From assembly GCA_947492135.1 (NCBI GenBank), contig CANLQR010000012.1, positions 1 to 36,372 on the forward strand: a DNA stretch of 36,372 nt, given 5' to 3'. The notes under the pieces are model-generated. The model ran no database searches. It had not been told where the DNA came from and saw only the letters and a program-made list of their open reading frames with translations. Source of the DNA: Deltaproteobacteria bacterium (lineage in GTDB: Bacteria; Myxococcota_A; Polyangia; Nannocystales; Nannocystaceae). Each line of letters opens with the position of its first letter. Position 1 is the stretch's first letter. Shown here piece by piece: positions 23,084-31,076 of this stretch. The position numbers and the translations under genes are program-made.

Positions 23084-24568
23084 ATGAACGAGAACGCAGG
23101 GCAACGACATGCACGGGCACTGATCGCGGCGATGCTGATGCTGGGCTGTGGGACGCAATCGGGCCCCCAAGCCCAAAGCGAGGGCACCGAAGCGACCTCG
23201 ATTTCGCCGACGGCGACCACGAGTGATGAGGAGACGACCGCGGGTTCGGGTACCACGACCACGGCGATGGGTGATTCGACCCTCGCCGACAGCTCGGCAA
23301 GCCTGACGCTCGACAGTGGCGACGATCGTGGAGACGGACCCAAGTTCGACCTCGGCGGCGAAGAAACCGAAGGCGCGGGCGATGCCACGATCCAAGGTGT
23401 GGTGTACGGCCCCGATGGCGAGCTGCCGGTCAGCGGTGCGTTGGTCTACATCACCGAGAACGAGCCCGCAGGCATCCCGCAGCAGGTGTATTGCGCCGAG
23501 TGCGAAGAGCTCGATCCTTCGGCGGACGGTACGCTGTCCAATCCCGATGGCAGCTTCACTTTGAACACGAACTCCGGCCCCGGGAAGTTCCTGGTCGTGC
23601 AAAAAGGCCAGTTCCTGCGCATCACACCGATCATCGTGGGGCCTGGCGGCGTGATGCTGCAGCCGAACATCACGACGTTGCCGGATCACAACGATCCCGC
23701 GGCGGGTTTGTACATCCCGCTCATCGCGGTCGCCGACGCCAACTTCGACCGGCTCGAGGATGCCCTGGGCAAGTTCGGCCTGGGCGACACGCTCATCGCG
23801 AACTTCGAGGAGCGCGTGGTCCCTGGCACCGAGAACTTCGATCTCTGGGAAAACGGCCGTGACCCCGGCGCCGATGGGCTGACCTCGCAGGGCACCCTCG
23901 AGGAGCTGATCTCGGATCCCGCCGCACTGGCCCAGTACCACGTCATTTTCGTGCCGTGCAGCAGCGACACCTTCGTCTCGGCGCTGACCCCGGCGAACGT
24001 GCAGAACATCCGCGACTGGGTGGCCGCTGGCGGCCGCTGGTACGTCTCCGACTGGGCCAACGAATGGATGCAGCAGGTGTTTCCGGAGTACCAAGAACTC
24101 GCGGGATGGAACGGCAGCACCGGCAGCGCCGACAACGGCTCCTATGATTCGCTGGCCGGGATTCTCGACGATGGTCTGCTCGCGTGGCTGGAGGCCCTGC
24201 CCGCGCAGTTCCTCGACATCAATCCGCTCAACGACGAGGCCCATCCCGATCTGTTCTCGCTGCCCCAGGTGCTGACCACCGACAACTGGTCGGGCATCCA
24301 GAGCACGCTGCCGGTGCTGGTCGACGACGGCCAGGGCGGGATGATCGACGTCGGTCACAAGGTCTGGCTCGAGGGTCCTGGCGGCGAGCCGGCCGCCGTG
24401 CATCCGCTGACGGTCACGGGGCAGTTCGGCTGCGGCAAGCTGCAGTTCACCAGCTATCACACCGCAGAGTTCTTCAACTACGTCGGCCTATCGCCGCAGG
24501 AACTCGTCTTGGTCTACACGATTCTCGAAATCGGGGTATGCCAGGAAGCCTTGCCGCCGCCGGGATGA
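23084..24568 (+). CDS. Lipoprotein with carboxypeptidase-regulatory-like and amidotransferase-like domains
   Basis: 494 residues from an ATG (GGAG six bases upstream). Lipobox LMLGC (Cys22), then a Thr/Ser-rich linker to about 85. Residues about 100-205 read GDATIQGVVYGPDGELPVSGALVYI through NPDGSFTLNTNSGPGKFLVVQKGQF, a carboxypeptidase-regulatory-type beta-sandwich. The rest (YHVIFVPCSSDTFVS, IRDWVAAGGRWYVSDWA, GCGKLQFTSYHTAEFF) matches the class I glutamine-amidotransferase/ThuA-like fold often seen in secreted proteins: a strand ending in VPCSS, then a wall-forming W-x-x-x-GG turn. Whether the Cys is catalytic is unclear. Function unknown. The stop overlaps the next start (ATGA), so the redoxin lipoprotein is co-expressed. 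Confidence 0.84.
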   Translation: MNENAGQRHARALIAAMLMLGCGTQSGPQAQSEGTEATSISPTATTSDEETTAGSGTTTTAMGDSTLADSSASLTLDSGDDRGDGPKFDLGGEETEGAGDATIQGVVYGPDGELPVSGALVYITENEPAGIPQQVYCAECEELDPSADGTLSNPDGSFTLNTNSGPGKFLVVQKGQFLRITPIIVGPGGVMLQPNITTLPDHNDPAAGLYIPLIAVADANFDRLEDALGKFGLGDTLIANFEERVVPGTENFDLWENGRDPGADGLTSQGTLEELISDPAALAQYHVIFVPCSSDTFVSALTPANVQNIRDWVAAGGRWYVSDWANEWMQQVFPEYQELAGWNGSTGSADNGSYDSLAGILDDGLLAWLEALPAQFLDINPLNDEAHPDLFSLPQVLTTDNWSGIQSTLPVLVDDGQGGMIDVGHKVWLEGPGGEPAAVHPLTVTGQFGCGKLQFTSYHTAEFFNYVGLSPQELVLVYTILEIGVCQEALPPPG

Positions 24569-25215
24569 ACGGGCGTCGGACAGCTTCGCCCACCTTCGTG
24601 GGCATCGTTGGCCTCGCGGTGGCGTGTTCGGCTGCCGAGGATGGTTCGCAGGCCAAGCCGAGCGTCGGCCCGACGATCGTCGACGTCGCGCCGCCCACAG
24701 CACCGGCCGCGACCGCGACCGATCTTGCCGGTGCGGCGATCGATCCATTCGCGGATGCGACCACCGAGGTGGTCGTGCTCGCGTTCGTCACCCCCGATTG
24801 CCCGGTGTCCAATCGCTATGCCCCGGAGCTCGCCCGCATTGCCGCGGCACAGTCGCCCGCGCGAGTGTCATGGTGGCTCGTCTATCCCGATCCCGACGTC
24901 GATGCCGCCCAGATCGAGCAGCATCGTCGCGAGTATGGGTTGCCGGGCACACCGGTGCGCGACCCCGCGCATGTGCTCGTGGCGCGCGCGCGGGTCGAGG
25001 TGACACCCGAGGTCGCGGTGTTCCATCGCGATGGCGCCACGATGAGCTTGGCGTATCACGGACGAATCGACGATCGGGTGCCCGAGTTCGGCCGCGCGCG
25101 GCCCGAGCCGACGCGGCGCGAGCTCGTCGATGCGCTCGACGCGGTGCTGCGTGGGGCTCCGGTGGCGTCGCCTACCGCGGCCGCGGTGGGCTGCCCGATC
25201 GACGATCTGCGCTGA
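24565..25215 (+). CDS. Redoxin/thioredoxin-like lipoprotein
   Basis: 216 residues. Signal ending in lipobox LAVAC, then an Ala/Thr/Pro-rich spacer. The thioredoxin-like fold is indicated by EVVVLAFVTPDCPVSNRYAPELARIA: a strand, then a single active-site Cys in CPVS, as in redoxin-domain proteins (CP[VIL][AS]..YAP). WWLVYPDPDVD and the cis-Pro region VTPEVAVFHRDG follow. There is no second Cys in a CxxC, so it is a one-Cys or peroxiredoxin-like variant rather than a disulfide oxidoreductase. Another Cys (GCPIDD) sits near the C-terminus. Translationally coupled to the preceding lipoprotein (four-base overlap), suggesting that the two act together at the envelope. Confidence 0.82.
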   Translation: MNGRRTASPTFVGIVGLAVACSAAEDGSQAKPSVGPTIVDVAPPTAPAATATDLAGAAIDPFADATTEVVVLAFVTPDCPVSNRYAPELARIAAAQSPARVSWWLVYPDPDVDAAQIEQHRREYGLPGTPVRDPAHVLVARARVEVTPEVAVFHRDGATMSLAYHGRIDDRVPEFGRARPEPTRRELVDALDAVLRGAPVASPTAAAVGCPIDDLR

Positions 25216-25315
25216 CGCTGATGGTTCGCTCGGCGACCAGTGGCCGGTTTTCTCCTTGCGCCTACACGAGGGCCTGGTCTAGAGCAGATCGTCCCGAAGA
25301 AAGGTTGCTGCGATT

Positions 25316-25723
25316 TTGACCAGACGATGGACCACGAAGCAGGGAATCGCGCTCGCCGTTCTCGGGGCGCTGGTCGGGAGCGGGTGTAGCGACGAGGGCG
25401 TCCGGGCCAATGGGTCGGCTGCGACGATCGACAGCGCTGGCAGTTCGGACTCGAGCGACTCGAGCGGCACGCTGACGGCCGCCGACACCAGCTCGACGTC
25501 CGCGGACACCAGCGGCTCGAGCACCACCGACGGCACCACCGGCGCCCCAATGCGGCCGGGCCACACCCAGGGCCAGCTCGTCAACGTCGGCGAACACATG
25601 TCCAGCGAGAGCTACGAAATGGTGTTCACGCTCGGCCAACCCAGCCAGACCCAGGCCACCCACGCATCCGCGAACTACCGCCTCCAAGGCGGTTTGATCG
25701 GCGCCAGCGGGAGCCCTCCATGA
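25316..25723 (+). CDS. Small lipoprotein with Ser/Thr-rich linker
   Basis: 135 residues from a TTG; no ATG is in frame near the signal. Signal MTRRWTTKQGIALAVLGALVGSGC with lipobox GSGC, linker of about 50 Ser/Thr/Asp residues, then a compact conserved-looking tail GQLVNVGEHMSSESYEMVFTLG and YRLQGGLIGASG. The tail resembles C-terminal pieces of larger repeat proteins (SxxYRLQGGLIGA), possibly a cell-surface sorting or docking segment. No enzyme motif. The AAAGG ribosome binding site is weak (11 bases away). Ends 27 bases from the stop of the convergent lipoprotein gene. Confidence 0.7.
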   Translation: MTRRWTTKQGIALAVLGALVGSGCSDEGVRANGSAATIDSAGSSDSSDSSGTLTAADTSSTSADTSGSSTTDGTTGAPMRPGHTQGQLVNVGEHMSSESYEMVFTLGQPSQTQATHASANYRLQGGLIGASGSPP

Positions 25724-25750
25724 GCTCCGCGTCCCCACGACCGTAGGGCT

Positions 25751-26860
25751 TTAGCGCGGCGTCCAGGTGTCCTGGGCAACGACGACCACGTCGTACTCGG
25801 CGTCGAGCTCGGGTGCGTGCAGTCGCACGTCGCCGTCGGGGCTGAGGCTGGCGTCGATGCCGGCGGCCACCGCAGCGGCGGCCGCATCGGCGCGGATCTG
25901 CCCGTGCGCCGTGAGGGCGCCTTGCTCGCGCAGCAGCAGCAGGTTCAACGCGAGTCGGTAGAGGCGGATCCGTAGCTCGGTCTGGTCGGCCTTGTGACTG
26001 TATCGCCAGTCAGGTCGCCCGCCGTGGTCGAGGGCCTGACAGAACTCCGTCGTGGCCCGCAGCTGGGTCGCAAACCCGCCCTCTTGCGGATCGAAGGCCG
26101 GGTCTTGCGTCCAGCTTCCGAGGGTGAAGATCACGTCGCTCCAGCAAGCGTCGGACACGGTTCGCGACTCGACCGGCAACGCCAGGAGGCGTTCGATCTG
26201 CTCGGGGGACCACAGCCACGCCCCTTCGGCCGCCAGACGCCAGGCCTCGACCAGGCGATTCTGGGCGAGCAGCCAGTCGACCAGCGCGCGCGGGCGAACG
26301 CCATACTGACGCTCGATCGCGACCACGATCTCGCGCAGCGCGTCGTCGCGCTGGCCACGCCGAAGGAATGTGGAGATGCGCGCGTGGACGATGCGCTGCG
26401 CAAGCGCGGCACCTGGCGCCTCGTGAAGGTCCACCGCAGCGAGCTCGGTGGGGTAGGCGCAATAACCGGCCGCCGCCGCCTGCTCGGCGAGCAGCGCGAG
26501 GGGGCGCGTTGCCGCGATCCAATGATCCACGTCGATGGGCTCCTCGCCACCTCGCTCGGCCCACTCGAGCCAGCGCGTCGCCGCCGCCCCTTCGAGTTCT
26601 GCGGCTGCCGTCGTCCAGGTGTTCGGGTCATCGGCTGCGCTCCAGAGGATCGCGGCGTTGGGCTCGTGGCGCGCCCTTGCAGCGAAGTACTCCTGCGGCG
26701 CTCGATCACCCAGGGGCCCCGCTCGCAACGCTGCTCTGACCGCGGCCAGGTCATCGCGCGCGCTGTCGACCGGATCGAGCTCGCGGTCGCGGCACGCCGA
26801 CATTGTCGCGACGAACAACAGCTTGGTGATGGGTCGCAGCGTCGACGAGTATGCCGCCAA
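25751..26860 (-). CDS. Lipoprotein, helical repeat-like, unknown function
   Basis: 369 residues from a TTG. Signal with lipobox MSAC (Cys23). The mature part is Ala/Arg/Glu-rich and predicted mainly helical (RDDLAAVRAALRAGPLG, RWLEWAERGGEEPIDVDHWIAA, IVHARISTFLRRGQRDDALREIVVAI, LVDWLLAQNRLVEAWRLAAEGA), with a solenoid-like feel but no clear TPR spacing. It ends in a strand-like DAEYDVVVVAQDTWTPR. No family recognised. First gene after the convergent junction at 25.7 kb; the next gene upstream on this strand is the SUKH-like one. Confidence 0.75.
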   Translation of the reverse strand: MAAYSSTLRPITKLLFVATMSACRDRELDPVDSARDDLAAVRAALRAGPLGDRAPQEYFAARARHEPNAAILWSAADDPNTWTTAAAELEGAAATRWLEWAERGGEEPIDVDHWIAATRPLALLAEQAAAAGYCAYPTELAAVDLHEAPGAALAQRIVHARISTFLRRGQRDDALREIVVAIERQYGVRPRALVDWLLAQNRLVEAWRLAAEGAWLWSPEQIERLLALPVESRTVSDACWSDVIFTLGSWTQDPAFDPQEGGFATQLRATTEFCQALDHGGRPDWRYSHKADQTELRIRLYRLALNLLLLREQGALTAHGQIRADAAAAAVAAGIDASLSPDGDVRLHAPELDAEYDVVVVAQDTWTPR

Positions 26861-26902
26861 CCGCGACGCTGGTCAGCCGCGACCCCGACCCGCGGCTTTC
26901 TT

Positions 26903-27427
26903 TTAGTCCGCCAGCGGCGCGAGCCCGCGTTGCTTGCGACCCGCGTTGTACAAGCCTCGGCGAAAGTCGTTCGGATCCTCGAACTGTGCCAGCGCCTCCC
27001 AGATCTCCTCGGGGGTGCTCGCGACCGCGAGGCCCGCGGCGACGAGCGCGGTGCGTTGCTCGACGAACTCGTCGGCGTCGGCCGAGATCGCCATGTAGTT
27101 GCCGACGGTCGCGGCCACGAGATCGTACTGACCCTCCGAGTCGAGACGAACCACCGGTGCCTGCTCGAGCGGCGTGTTCTTGGGCCCGCGCCACAGGCCG
27201 AGGAAACCCTCCATGTCGCGGCCGAACCACGAGATGAGCTCGTTGGTCGCCAGCATCGCGTCGACGTTCGACATGATGTCCGGATCCACGCGTTCCTTCG
27301 CGGTCAGATAGCTCATGTCCGACGGCTCGGGCCACTTGGGGTCGTCCACGAGCTCGAGTTCGAGCGACTCGACCAGCTCGCTGAGGTCCGACAGCTTCTC
27401 GCGCAGGAGCTTGAGTTCGGGCGTCAT
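26903..27427 (-). CDS. SMI1/KNR4 (SUKH)-like protein
   Basis: 174 residues from an ATG, no signal peptide, acidic. The middle and end fit the SUKH superfamily pattern: ISWFGRDMEGFLGLWRG (the G-F-G-x-W region), then APVVRLDSEGQYDLVAATVGNYMAI (the P-V-V-x-L-D-S-E-G strand followed by the hydrophobic A.s...fl element). SUKH proteins are often immunity proteins against polymorphic toxins, but many are of unknown role. No toxin gene is adjacent, so an orphan immunity or housekeeping role is open. The N-terminal 40 residues are a Leu/Glu-rich helix (LREKLSDLSELVESLELELV). Moderate confidence in the family. Confidence 0.7.
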   Translation of the reverse strand: MTPELKLLREKLSDLSELVESLELELVDDPKWPEPSDMSYLTAKERVDPDIMSNVDAMLATNELISWFGRDMEGFLGLWRGPKNTPLEQAPVVRLDSEGQYDLVAATVGNYMAISADADEFVEQRTALVAAGLAVASTPEEIWEALAQFEDPNDFRRGLYNAGRKQRGLAPLAD

Positions 27428-27491
27428 GCCGCGCAAAGGTAGCACGCGGCGACGGCCATCATCTCGGAGCTCAGGTCGAACCCGGCGCTCA

Positions 27492-28427
27492 CTAGAAGCG
27501 CCCGGCGAACACGATGCCGCCGTTGCCGCGGCCCGCAAGCGGCGCGAAGCGAAGGCTCGCGAGACGCTCGAACTTCCGGGCTCGACGATTGCCGGCGGAG
27601 AACATCGCCATGCCGGCGATCGTCGGCAGGACTCCCGCCGCAGCGAACCCGACGCCCACCCACAGGCCCCTGGCACCGACGGCGCCGGTGGTATAGCCCC
27701 CGGCGATCCCGCCACCGACGACGATCAGCCCCGCGCCCACGGCCAGCGTGATCAGGCCCGCCTTGCGCAGCCGCATGGCACTCGCGAGCGCGTCCGAATC
27801 GCCGGCGGCGGGTGTCGGCGGCTCGGTGTCGCGCACCGGCATGGGGGCGGTGGAGGTTGGCGTGCTAGAGGTTGGCGTGCTGAAGGTTGCTTCGACGGGA
27901 CTCGCGAGCGTCACAGCCACGGCCGCAGCGCGTGCAGTATCGGGCTCCCACTTGGCTGGTGCGGGTTGTTCGTTCAGCGGTGCGGCCTTCGCAACGGGGA
28001 CCCACGGCGACCACTCGAGCCGGACCTCGAGCTTCGCGATCGCTTTTCCCTTCGCCTTCGCCTGGACCAAGCTCGCCCTGAGCGCCGCACCGGTCATGGG
28101 CCCGAGTCCTTTGTCGCCGTTTCGGACGTACCAGCGATCGAGCTCGACGAACCACGGTGCGTTGGCCAGGGGCACCCAGCCCTGCGCGCCTTCCCACCAC
28201 ACCGACGTGGCGTCGGTCACCCGCCCGAGCAGGTACGCGTCGACGAACGCCTCGTCGTCGATGGGCCCGACTGTCCGGCCGTCGACCGCGTAGTACCACT
28301 GCGTCTGGGGCTCCACAGCGGCGGGCGCCGCTTGCTGGGAGGCGGCCGGCTTCGATGCACGGGCGTGGGCAACCCCTGGGAGACAGGGCAGGACCATGGC
28401 GAGATACAGGGCAGCGCGAGCACTCAT
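27492..28427 (-). CDS. Exported membrane protein with two GYF-like domains
   Basis: 311 residues. Signal peptide MSARAALYLAMVLPCLPGVAHA. Residues about 43-92 form a GYF_2-type domain: WYYAVDGRTVGPIDDEAF, LLGRVTDATSVWWEGAQGWVPL. A second, diverged copy follows at about 98-145 (RWYVRNGDKGLGPMTGAAL ... LEWSPWVPVA). A Pro/Thr-rich linker with PTSSTPTSTAP then leads to two membrane helices (AGLITLAVGAGLIVVGGGIAG and LWVGVGFAAAGVLPTIAG) and a basic C-terminal tail. GYF_2 domains are usually peptide-binding modules fused to membrane segments in bacteria. Start at the ATG at 28427, where the signal begins. Same strand as the AgmX/PglI-type gene, 80 bases downstream of it. Confidence 0.8.
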   Translation of the reverse strand: MSARAALYLAMVLPCLPGVAHARASKPAASQQAAPAAVEPQTQWYYAVDGRTVGPIDDEAFVDAYLLGRVTDATSVWWEGAQGWVPLANAPWFVELDRWYVRNGDKGLGPMTGAALRASLVQAKAKGKAIAKLEVRLEWSPWVPVAKAAPLNEQPAPAKWEPDTARAAAVAVTLASPVEATFSTPTSSTPTSTAPMPVRDTEPPTPAAGDSDALASAMRLRKAGLITLAVGAGLIVVGGGIAGGYTTGAVGARGLWVGVGFAAAGVLPTIAGMAMFSAGNRRARKFERLASLRFAPLAGRGNGGIVFAGRF

Positions 28428-28507
28428 GCGCTTGGAGTGTTGCCGGCGGCGATTTCGATCCCGCCTGGCCCCAACTTTCCATCCGACCGCTCCTGGGCGC
28501 CGCCTGG

Positions 28508-29545
28508 TCAGCTCTGCGAGAGATCGAAGGCGATCGCCACACCCGGCGTCGCCGCGGCATGTTGCGGAAATCGCCAGCGGGAGACGATGCTGCGCAGACA
28601 CGGGCGCAGGTGCTCGTCGTCACCGGCTTGGTCGACGACCACTTCGCTAGGCGCTCCGTCGGCGTTGACCGTGAACGTCGCTTGCCAGCGGCCAGCGAGC
28701 TCCGGATCGCGCCAGGCCGCGTTTAGGTAGCAGTACTGGAGCTCCCGGCGATGGCGTTCGGCAATGCGACGGATCTCGCGGCGAGACCGATCAATGGGCG
28801 CTTGCACTTCGCCGAGCTTCACCTCGACCTTCGGTGGGGATAGCTCGTTGCGATAGGCGTAGGAACGAGGGACGGCGTCGCCGAGCGCCAGGGGCACGGC
28901 CTCGTCGGCGAAGGCCTCCTCGACCGCGGCTGCCCAGGTGCCCCAGGGCCCAGCGATCGGCACGACGCCACGCTCGGCCAGCACGATCGGGATCGCCGTC
29001 AGCGTCGACGAACCCGCGAGACGTAGCGCGACCTCGACCGGACCGTCGAGGTTGGGGCCGGCCGCGAACGTCAGTACCTCGGCGAGGACCTCGCTGTCGA
29101 CTTCGACGCCGGCGAGCACGCGGTAGCCGACCGGCTTCGCCTCGAAACCGAGACCACGCGCAAACGTCGTGTTGAACCACCGTGCGAGCTTGCGCCGACC
29201 CGCGGGTCCGGCGATGTCGCGAACCAGGTGGCCGTCGATCACCGCCTCGAATACGCCCGCGTGCTCGGGATCGACGCGGACCTCGACATCGACCGTGGCT
29301 GTGGCCGTGCGTGGCGTGGTCGTGCGCGAGATCGGTAGCGTGCGAAACGACTCGATCGGGATCGGGATCGGGATCGGGATCGGGTCGGCGGACTCCGCCT
29401 GCAACGGTGTCGTCGAGTTCGCGGCGGTGGTCGCCAGCGCCGGCGCGACCTCCACCGACTGCGGCGCCGGGGCCGGCTCCACAGTGGACCCCGTCGAGCA
29501 CGCGGCCGCCAGCGCGAGACCTAGTCCGAGGCGCAGGCGCGTCAT
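28508..29545 (-). CDS. AgmX/PglI C-terminal domain lipoprotein
   Basis: 345 residues. Signal MTRLRLGLGLALAAACS with lipobox AAAC. A linker contains Pro-Ile repeated five times, coded by a hexamer repeat. The middle (about 70-235) is of unknown fold. The last 100 residues match the AgmX/PglI domain: IRRIAERHRRELQYCYLNAA, DPELAGRWQATFTVNADGAPSEVVVD, LRPCLRSIVSRWRFP. In myxobacteria this TonB-like domain is found in gliding (AgmX/GltJ-type) and envelope proteins, with its two Cys (CY and C in RPC) probably bonded. Function here unknown, but linkage to envelope-spanning complexes is plausible. Confidence 0.8.
   Translation of the reverse strand: MTRLRLGLGLALAAACSTGSTVEPAPAPQSVEVAPALATTAANSTTPLQAESADPIPIPIPIPIESFRTLPISRTTTPRTATATVDVEVRVDPEHAGVFEAVIDGHLVRDIAGPAGRRKLARWFNTTFARGLGFEAKPVGYRVLAGVEVDSEVLAEVLTFAAGPNLDGPVEVALRLAGSSTLTAIPIVLAERGVVPIAGPWGTWAAAVEEAFADEAVPLALGDAVPRSYAYRNELSPPKVEVKLGEVQAPIDRSRREIRRIAERHRRELQYCYLNAAWRDPELAGRWQATFTVNADGAPSEVVVDQAGDDEHLRPCLRSIVSRWRFPQHAAATPGVAIAFDLSQS
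29354..29383 (+). repeat. GATCGG hexamer repeat, 5 units, coding
   Basis: Five GATCGG units within the AgmX/PglI-type lipoprotein. On the minus strand they encode alternating Pro-Ile. In-frame expansion would change linker length only. Confidence 0.85.
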
Positions 29546-29651
29546 TCGGTGTTCTAGACAGCTCGGCGGTCGCCGAGTTCCGCGGGGGCGTCGATTCGAC
29601 CGCCCAGGCACGACGCGCAAGCGCGACGGGGTTGTCGATCGCGGCCGGGTT

Positions 29652-30218
29652 CTACACGCCCGTGAACACCGCGCCGCAGGTCCCGACGATGGATCGGCGC
29701 TCGAGGGTCCAGATCGTCGCCGGCGCGCCGATCTCGACCAGCGGCAGCTCGGTGCCCTCCATCTCCTCGATCATCGCGTCGAGAAGCCCCCCGTCGCTGG
29801 TCTGGATCGAGATCGTGAGCTTGTGATGGTTGACACCACCGCCGCGCCGCGTCGACGAGCGGACCTCGACAACGCGTCCCATCGCCTCCACTCCACGCTC
29901 GAGGATTGGCGCGGCCCTGCGGGCGAAGGTTGCGTACTTCATCGCGATGACCACGGCGACGATGCCGACACAGGCGGTCGCGATGGCTCCCCACATCAGT
30001 GAGGCCAGCGCCAGCTCGCCGAGCGTCAGGATCACGCCGCGCTTCGCCGCGTTCCACGCCACTACCGCGGCGCTGGCGACCGGCGACAGCACGACCGCCA
30101 ACAGCAGCAGCAGGCCGAGGGTTCGCAGGCGCCGCCGCGTCCACGCCCGCGCCGCAGCGCGTGTGGAGACATCACGCGTGGAGGGCTTGCTGGGCGGCTC
30201 GCGGGTCGGTTCGGACAC
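29652..30218 (-). CDS. Small membrane protein, DUF3592-like
   Basis: 188 residues from a GTG. A basic, disordered N-terminal 28 residues (TRAAARAWTRRRLRT) precedes two membrane helices (LGLLLLLAVVLSPVASAAVV and LASLMWGAIATACVGIVAVVIA), then a soluble beta-rich domain: RVVEVRSSTRRGGGVNHHKLTISI, PLVEIGAPATIWTLERRSIVGT. The helix-pair followed by a GxVxxVR strand and a buried beta-domain resembles DUF3592 membrane proteins; only a tentative match. It is downstream of the metal-type lipoprotein operon but separated from it by a hairpin. Confidence 0.7.
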   Translation of the reverse strand: MSEPTREPPSKPSTRDVSTRAAARAWTRRRLRTLGLLLLLAVVLSPVASAAVVAWNAAKRGVILTLGELALASLMWGAIATACVGIVAVVIAMKYATFARRAAPILERGVEAMGRVVEVRSSTRRGGGVNHHKLTISIQTSDGGLLDAMIEEMEGTELPLVEIGAPATIWTLERRSIVGTCGAVFTGV

Positions 30219-30248
30219 TTGACCAAGCAGACGGCTGCGAGAGACCGT

Positions 30249-30284
30249 GGTTGCGCGGTCGGGGGTGGTCAGCGCCGTGCAACC
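30249..30284 (-). terminator. Hairpin after the lipoprotein operon
   Basis: GGTTGCGCGG (30249-30258) and CCGTGCAACC (30275-30284) pair as a 10-bp stem with one wobble/mismatch position and a 16-nt loop. It starts 16 bases after the stop codon of the gene at 30300 in the direction of transcription. There is no T-run, so termination strength is uncertain, but position and stem length fit an operon end. Confidence 0.42.
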
Positions 30285-30299
30285 GGCTGCCTGGGTCGG

Positions 30300-31076
30300 C
30301 TAGGTCTTGCACTCGCCTTCGCCGTCGATGTGTCCGACGGTCTGGCTCAGCGCGCTCATGTAGTCCCACAGGTTGTCGATGTGCTGGCTGCCGACCTGAT
30401 AGCGCGCCTCGGTCGTGAGGTCGCGGCCGAGCAGCTCGGCCTGGGTGACGACGCCATCGGCGTCGGCATCCGAGGCGGCGATCAGATCGAATGCGACGTT
30501 CGGCGTCGTGGACTCGAGATCATCGTAGAAGATGTGGTCGGCGTGGATGGTGATCACAGTGGTGGCCGAACCATCGACCGGGACCGACTCGACGACCTCG
30601 CACTCGCGATAGGTCGTGTCGGTGTCGAGGCCCCACGCGAACCCGATGTTGGCCGCGCCATTGGTCGCAGTCCCCTCGACGAACAGCGCATAGCCTCCGT
30701 CGAGCATCAGCATGCGATCGGCTTGGCTGGCGTTGCCGCCAGTGGCCGTACCCCCAGGAGCCACGCGATATTGCAATCGCTGCTCACCACTGCCAACCGC
30801 CACAGGGGCGACGGCTTGGCCTTCACCGCTGGTCTTCTTCGTGAGGTCGAACAGATACCTGCCCGGGTCCTCGCCATCGTCAGTCCCGACCTCGTCGAGC
30901 GCGACGAGAAATCGCGAGAAGGTGATGGACCAGCCGTCGGAGAACACCTCGACGGGGATGCCGTCTTCGATGAAACCCTCGCCGTAGATGCGAGTCTCGA
31001 GCGTGCCTTCGCCGGTCGCAGAACAGGCGGCGAGTGCGAACATCAGGGGAACAATCCGGAAGTCCGAGCGATTCAT
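30300..31076 (-). CDS. Lipoprotein with EF-hand-like loop, possibly MbnP-like metal-binding
   Basis: 258 residues. Signal MNRSDFRIVPLMFALAAC with lipobox LAAC (Cys18). DGWSITFSRFLVALDEV, GYALFVEGTATNGAANIGFAWGL and the conserved-looking block TVITIHADHIFYDDLES resemble MbnP-type periplasmic/outer-membrane metal proteins. Residues 203-214 are a canonical EF-hand loop (DADADGVVTQAE: D at 1, 3, 5, G at 6, hydrophobic at 8, E at 12). HADHIFYDD holds two His and two Asp, another potential metal site, and the tail ends GHIDGEGEC. I infer a metal-binding surface lipoprotein. The start ATG overlaps the stop of the upstream lipoprotein (ATGA), so both are made together. Confidence 0.8.
   Translation of the reverse strand: MNRSDFRIVPLMFALAACSATGEGTLETRIYGEGFIEDGIPVEVFSDGWSITFSRFLVALDEVGTDDGEDPGRYLFDLTKKTSGEGQAVAPVAVGSGEQRLQYRVAPGGTATGGNASQADRMLMLDGGYALFVEGTATNGAANIGFAWGLDTDTTYRECEVVESVPVDGSATTVITIHADHIFYDDLESTTPNVAFDLIAASDADADGVVTQAELLGRDLTTEARYQVGSQHIDNLWDYMSALSQTVGHIDGEGECKT

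Noticed and set aside
29182-29826. Plus-strand frames over the AgmX/PglI gene
   Set aside because: Arg/Ala-rich shadows; the minus-strand lipoprotein has a signal, lipobox and domain signature.
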